The notes below the pieces were generated by a model. It did not search any database. It was given only the letters and a program-made list of their open reading frames with translations, and was not told where the DNA came from. A stretch of DNA of 64,000 nucleotides from Mycobacterium aquaticum (lineage in GTDB: Bacteria > Actinomycetota > Actinomycetes > Mycobacteriales > Mycobacteriaceae). The stretch is taken from positions 186,001 through 250,000 of the forward strand of contig NZ_MVHF01000002.1 of NCBI RefSeq assembly GCF_002086485.1, written 5' to 3'. The position numbers and the translations under genes are program-made. Position 1 is the first letter of the stretch. Each line of letters begins with the position of its first letter. Below are positions 61,176 through 64,000 of this stretch, one piece after another.

Positions 61176-62204
61176 ATGCCGATGTCAGTCCATGTCCGAG
61201 CAGCGGTTGCCGCGGCGGTCACGGTCAGCGCGCTCACGGCGTGCGGTTCCTCTGGCACCTCCTCGGACACCACTGCGGCGCCTGCGAAGCTCCGCGAAGC
61301 CGTGTTCTTCGGTGACAGCCTGACCGATGCTGGCACGTACGGAATACGCTTCACCACGAATCCCGGCATGACCTGGGCGCAACATGTCGCCGAACGCCTC
61401 GGCCAATCGACGGAACCGAATGAGCACACCGTCAGCTACAGCGATGTCTACCAGGGGAAGCCCGGCCTCAGCGGCCCCGGCGGGCTGAACTATGCCGAGG
61501 GTGGCGCCCGGGCCAACAGCGCCTACTCGACGGTTTCGCAAAATCCCGAGGGCACCCCGATATCCACCGCGGTCCAACTTCAGCACTTCCTGAACCAGCA
61601 CGGCTCCTTCAACCCCGACCAGCTCGTCACTCTCTACATCGGCACGAATGACGTTGCGTACAACTACGATCCGACGAAGGACCCGGCGCTGGCCCAGGCT
61701 CTCCGCGACAACCACAGTCCGACGCCGGAAGTGATGGCCGCCGAGCGGGCGCGGGTGCAGAAGGCTGCCGAGGACGAGGCGAAGACTGCCGCGGCGATCC
61801 TCGACAAGGGCGCCCAGCACCTGCTCGTGTTCAAACTCGCCGACCTTAAGGTTCTCCCCTGGTTCGAGTCCGACGCGTCGCGCCGCTACGTCAGCGAGCT
61901 GACCGACGTCTACAACACGCACCTGGTGGATTCGCTGCCCAAGGGCCCGAAAGTTCAGATACTTGACACCGGGGCGTTCATCGACGACCTGTTGAAGAAT
62001 GCCAACACATACGGGTTCACCCACGGGGCCAACGAGGACGCCTGCGCGCAGCCCGGCCAAGACTTCTGCGCTGCCGAAGCGTGGAAGTCTCCCGACGCCG
62101 ACCGCACCTACGTATTCGCCGCGGCCGAACACCTCACCACGCACGCCAACGAACTGCTGGCCGACTACGTGATGAAGCAGGTCGGCATACCTGACGGGCG
62201 CTAG
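61176..62204 (+). CDS. SGNH/GDSL-family lipoprotein esterase
   Basis: 342 residues from ATG 61176, spaced from AAAGGA. A signal peptide ends in the lipobox LTAC, giving a lipid-anchored Cys23 on the cell surface. The nucleophile Ser48 is in VFFGDSLTDAG, and the Gly-Asn oxyanion region in GTNDV. The usual catalytic Asp three residues before the final His is Ala (Ala316-Ala317-Glu318-His319), so Glu318 may have taken the role or the dyad works alone. Family: lecithinase/hemolysin-like esterases (COG3240 type). Confidence 0.82.
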   Translation: MPMSVHVRAAVAAAVTVSALTACGSSGTSSDTTAAPAKLREAVFFGDSLTDAGTYGIRFTTNPGMTWAQHVAERLGQSTEPNEHTVSYSDVYQGKPGLSGPGGLNYAEGGARANSAYSTVSQNPEGTPISTAVQLQHFLNQHGSFNPDQLVTLYIGTNDVAYNYDPTKDPALAQALRDNHSPTPEVMAAERARVQKAAEDEAKTAAAILDKGAQHLLVFKLADLKVLPWFESDASRRYVSELTDVYNTHLVDSLPKGPKVQILDTGAFIDDLLKNANTYGFTHGANEDACAQPGQDFCAAEAWKSPDADRTYVFAAAEHLTTHANELLADYVMKQVGIPDGR

Positions 62205-62267
62205 CCCGAGTCCCCGCCCGGACACGTTGAGGGCCTTGACCTGTCGGGCGCTGTAGCTTGGCCACCG

Positions 62268-62360
62268 GTGTCCGTGGCGACCGTCGACGACCGGTTTGCC
62301 TGCACCGTGCCGCTGGATGCCTATGCGACCTACGATTCGTACGAGGTAACTGCGGGGTAG
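62268..62360 (+). pseudogene. Possible 3' remnant of a gene ending before a hairpin
   Basis: A short frame reading VSVATVDDRFACTVPLDAY then ATYDSYEVTAG and a stop at 62358 looks protein-like and is followed immediately by a perfect 10-bp hairpin. It has no start of its own beyond GTG 62268. It may be the tail of a deleted gene that kept its terminator. Low confidence. Confidence 0.3.
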
Positions 62361-62398
62361 GGCGGGCTGTAGGCGACATCAGGTCCGGACAGCCCGCC
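62361..62398 (+). terminator. Perfect 10-bp hairpin
   Basis: GGCGGGCTGT (62361-62370) pairs exactly with ACAGCCCGCC (62389-62398), loop 18 nt. It could terminate transcription after the esterase gene. No long U-tract follows. Confidence 0.5.
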
Positions 62399-62647
62399 AA
62401 GCCCCTAAACATGCGGCCACGCGGCCACACACCATCGTGCGGTTTTGGGATTCGTCGTCTGGGCTGGACGAACTTGTCGCCATTCGGCGGTAATCGGCAT
62501 ACGGGCGAGTCATCGAGTCGACATTCGTCGATGAATTCTGCAGCCGACATTATTACTACTGTCGCCGCTTTGACGTCACCTAGAACGGCTGCTTAGACGA
62601 TTGCGACGCCTCGAAGCGAGCAACGAGACCACCTGGGCTGTGCGTTG

Positions 62648-63421
62648 TCAGGCCGGGTGCAGCGTCCGCGTCATGCGCGATGGTGCGATTCCGAACTCGG
62701 CAGAGAAGGCGGCCGTAAACGCCGCCGGTGTCGCGTACCCGAGGCGGCCCGCTACCTCCGCGACAGTGGCGTCGCGTAGTAGTGGAACTGCGGCGAGCAG
62801 TCGCGCGCGGCGACGCCATGCGGCAGGGCTAACACCGGTCTCGGCGCGGAAGCGGCGACTGAATGCCCTCTCGCCGAGATTGACGCGGGCGGCCCACTGC
62901 GCGTTGTTAATTCGAACGTCCGGTTCGGTGAGGTAGTCGCGACATAATGCGCCCAGGTCTGCGGCGCTGGGCAGTGCGACATGAAGCGCCACTGGCGTCA
63001 GTGCGGCGATCTCGTGCAGCAGCAACGTTGTAACTGCGCCCTCGCGACCGGACGGATCGTAGTCGGCATCGAAATCCACTGCGACGAGCAGGAGTTCACG
63101 CAGCAGTGGGGTCACTTTCACCACGATGCAGCGGTCTGGCCACCAGGGCACGGCCTGGGGTTCTATGTAGAGGCTGCGAGTGCTCACCTGCCGGGTTCGC
63201 ATCAGGTGCTGGACGCCCGGCGGAATCAGTACCGCGAGGTCTGTGGGAACTGTCCAGGTGCCGTCGCGCGTCTCGACCACCATCACTCCGGTCACGCTGT
63301 GCAGGAACTGCGCACGCCGGTGCGAATGCCAGTCCAGCACGAAGCCGTCGGGATAGTCGGTTCCCACGGGCAATACGGCTCTCGGTACCGCGTCGAAGTC
63401 ATCTGCCGCAACATTGCGCAC
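62648..63421 (-). CDS. AraC-family transcriptional regulator
   Basis: 257 residues. An N-terminal cupin-like sensor (LDWHSHRRAQFLHSVTGV, VLIPPGVQHLM) is followed by the two helix-turn-helix motifs of AraC at residues about 165-250 (LGERAFSRRFRAETGVSPA, ATVAEVAGRLGYATPAAFTA). Divergent from the TSUP gene, 11 nt apart from its longest frame, so it may control it. Effector unknown. Confidence 0.88.
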   Translation of the reverse strand: MRNVAADDFDAVPRAVLPVGTDYPDGFVLDWHSHRRAQFLHSVTGVMVVETRDGTWTVPTDLAVLIPPGVQHLMRTRQVSTRSLYIEPQAVPWWPDRCIVVKVTPLLRELLLVAVDFDADYDPSGREGAVTTLLLHEIAALTPVALHVALPSAADLGALCRDYLTEPDVRINNAQWAARVNLGERAFSRRFRAETGVSPAAWRRRARLLAAVPLLRDATVAEVAGRLGYATPAAFTAAFSAEFGIAPSRMTRTLHPA

Positions 63422-63504
63422 CTGCTCATGCTATGTCCGAAACGCGAAGATATTCGTCTGGCTTTCGCTTGTCGGCAGACATCCCGAGACAGTTCGATGA
63501 GAGC

Positions 63505-64000
63505 GTGACCTTTGAGATCCTGGTCGTCATCGGCGCGCTTTCGGGCGTCACGACGGTGTTGTTTGGGTTTGGCGGCGGGTTCGTGACTGTTCCGGTCATC
63601 GTGTGGGCCGATGCCGAACTCGGCTCTGAGGCGATGCGAACCGCAGTGGCCACATCGGCCGTCGTAGTCTTCGCTGCTTCAATGATTGCCACCGCTTCGA
63701 CCCGCCGCGAGATCCTCGCGAGCCTGCGCGGGAAACGTGTTCTACTGGCACTGCTGGCCGTAGGCGGGGTGGTAGGCGGCCTGGCCGCACGAGTCGCACC
63801 GGCCGAACTAGGGCGGTGGGCATTCGTGGCGTACCTCGGTATAACCCTCATCGACGCCGTCGTTCGGCCAGGTTTCGTCCGCCCAGTCGGTGTGGCCGCC
63901 GAACGTCGGTCTATTCGAGCCGGATTCGGGCTCCCGGTTGGCGCGGTGGCAGCGTTTCTCGGAGTTGGTGGCAGCGTGCTCACCGTCCCGTTGCTGCGTC
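63505..64000 (+). CDS. TSUP (TauE/SafE) family membrane permease, truncated by window edge
   Basis: The first 165 residues of a TSUP transporter, family of sulfite/sulfoacetate/sulfolactate-type anion exporters. Segments VVIGALSGVTTVLFGFGGGF and PVGAVAAFLGVGGSVLTVP are the paired TSUP repeats of about 4 helices each. I choose GTG 63505, giving TM1 at the start; the frame is open back to ATG 63433, which has no good ribosome-binding site. The remaining part is beyond the window. Divergent from the AraC gene. Confidence 0.8.
   Translation, partial: MTFEILVVIGALSGVTTVLFGFGGGFVTVPVIVWADAELGSEAMRTAVATSAVVVFAASMIATASTRREILASLRGKRVLLALLAVGGVVGGLAARVAPAELGRWAFVAYLGITLIDAVVRPGFVRPVGVAAERRSIRAGFGLPVGAVAAFLGVGGSVLTVPLLR

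Noticed and set aside
1-64000. CRISPR arrays, tRNA or rRNA genes, complete IS elements, phage genes
   Set aside because: No regular repeat-spacer pattern, no cloverleaf and no intact transposase or integrase recognised.

Overview
The window is GC-rich, densely coded and rich in GTG starts and 4-nt stop/start overlaps. Gene families such as PdxS, XdhABC-type dehydrogenases, DUF3761-like and PASTA proteins fit a high-GC actinobacterium, probably a member of the Mycobacteriales such as a Mycolicibacterium; this is inferred from style, not from a marker gene. Almost the whole window is accessory catabolism. No tRNA, rRNA, CRISPR array or intact transposon was seen.

Layout. (1) 1-4646: a pentose/polyol module (aldehyde dehydrogenase tail, FGGY kinase, HAD phosphatase, RpiA, second aldehyde dehydrogenase), then a solitary pdxS (5034-5927). 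(2) 6537-16722: a nucleoside-like or amide-like substrate module with an SDR, two APC permeases, an Anabaena-sensory-rhodopsin-transducer (ASRT) homologue, a FadR-type GntR regulator, a cyclase-family hydrolase, a class III aminotransferase, a TIM-barrel isomerase, a nucleoside hydrolase and an adenosine-deaminase relative. Its promoters share GntR-like operators built on CTGGTAATACCAG or CTGGTCCGACCAG. (3) 16723-20186: a scar region with a decayed coiled-coil ATPase gene, a transposase tail, a split membrane/PASTA gene and small unknowns. (4) 20187-46969: the largest catabolic island: a GcvT-like methyltransferase plus MetF-like protein; a cyclase-VOC-deacetylase-SDR-SDR-amidase-M20-XdhC-deaminase-deaminase-moaE(frameshifted) operon; a LysR regulator; a three-subunit xanthine-dehydrogenase-type molybdoenzyme; glyA-sdaA-purU; and moaA-folP-pabB. 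MFS transporters sit on both sides. Five copies of a CAAAGA-centred motif lie in its promoter regions. (5) 48148-58685: a 14-gene minus-strand operon with a LIV-type ABC importer, cyclase, amidase, nitrilase-type amidohydrolase, SDR, DUF3830 protein and three EthD-like proteins. It is divergent from an IclR regulator coupled to a beta-lactamase-fold hydrolase. (6) 61176-64000: a lipoprotein SGNH esterase, a gene remnant with terminator, an AraC regulator and a truncated TSUP permease.

How the genes may work together. In island 4 the molybdoenzyme could hydroxylate a nitrogen heterocycle, the two deaminases remove exocyclic amino groups, and the cyclase, deacetylase, amidase and M20 enzyme open and strip C-N bonds. 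The GcvT-like/MetF-like pair would move methyl groups onto tetrahydrofolate, which SHMT, serine dehydratase and formyl-THF hydrolase then dispose of as pyruvate, ammonia and formate. The extra moaA/moaE/xdhC and folP/pabB genes would supply the molybdopterin and folate this chemistry needs. The substrate is unknown. A methylated purine-, pterin- or pyrimidine-like compound is the best-fitting inference, and this island is the strongest candidate for an undescribed system here.
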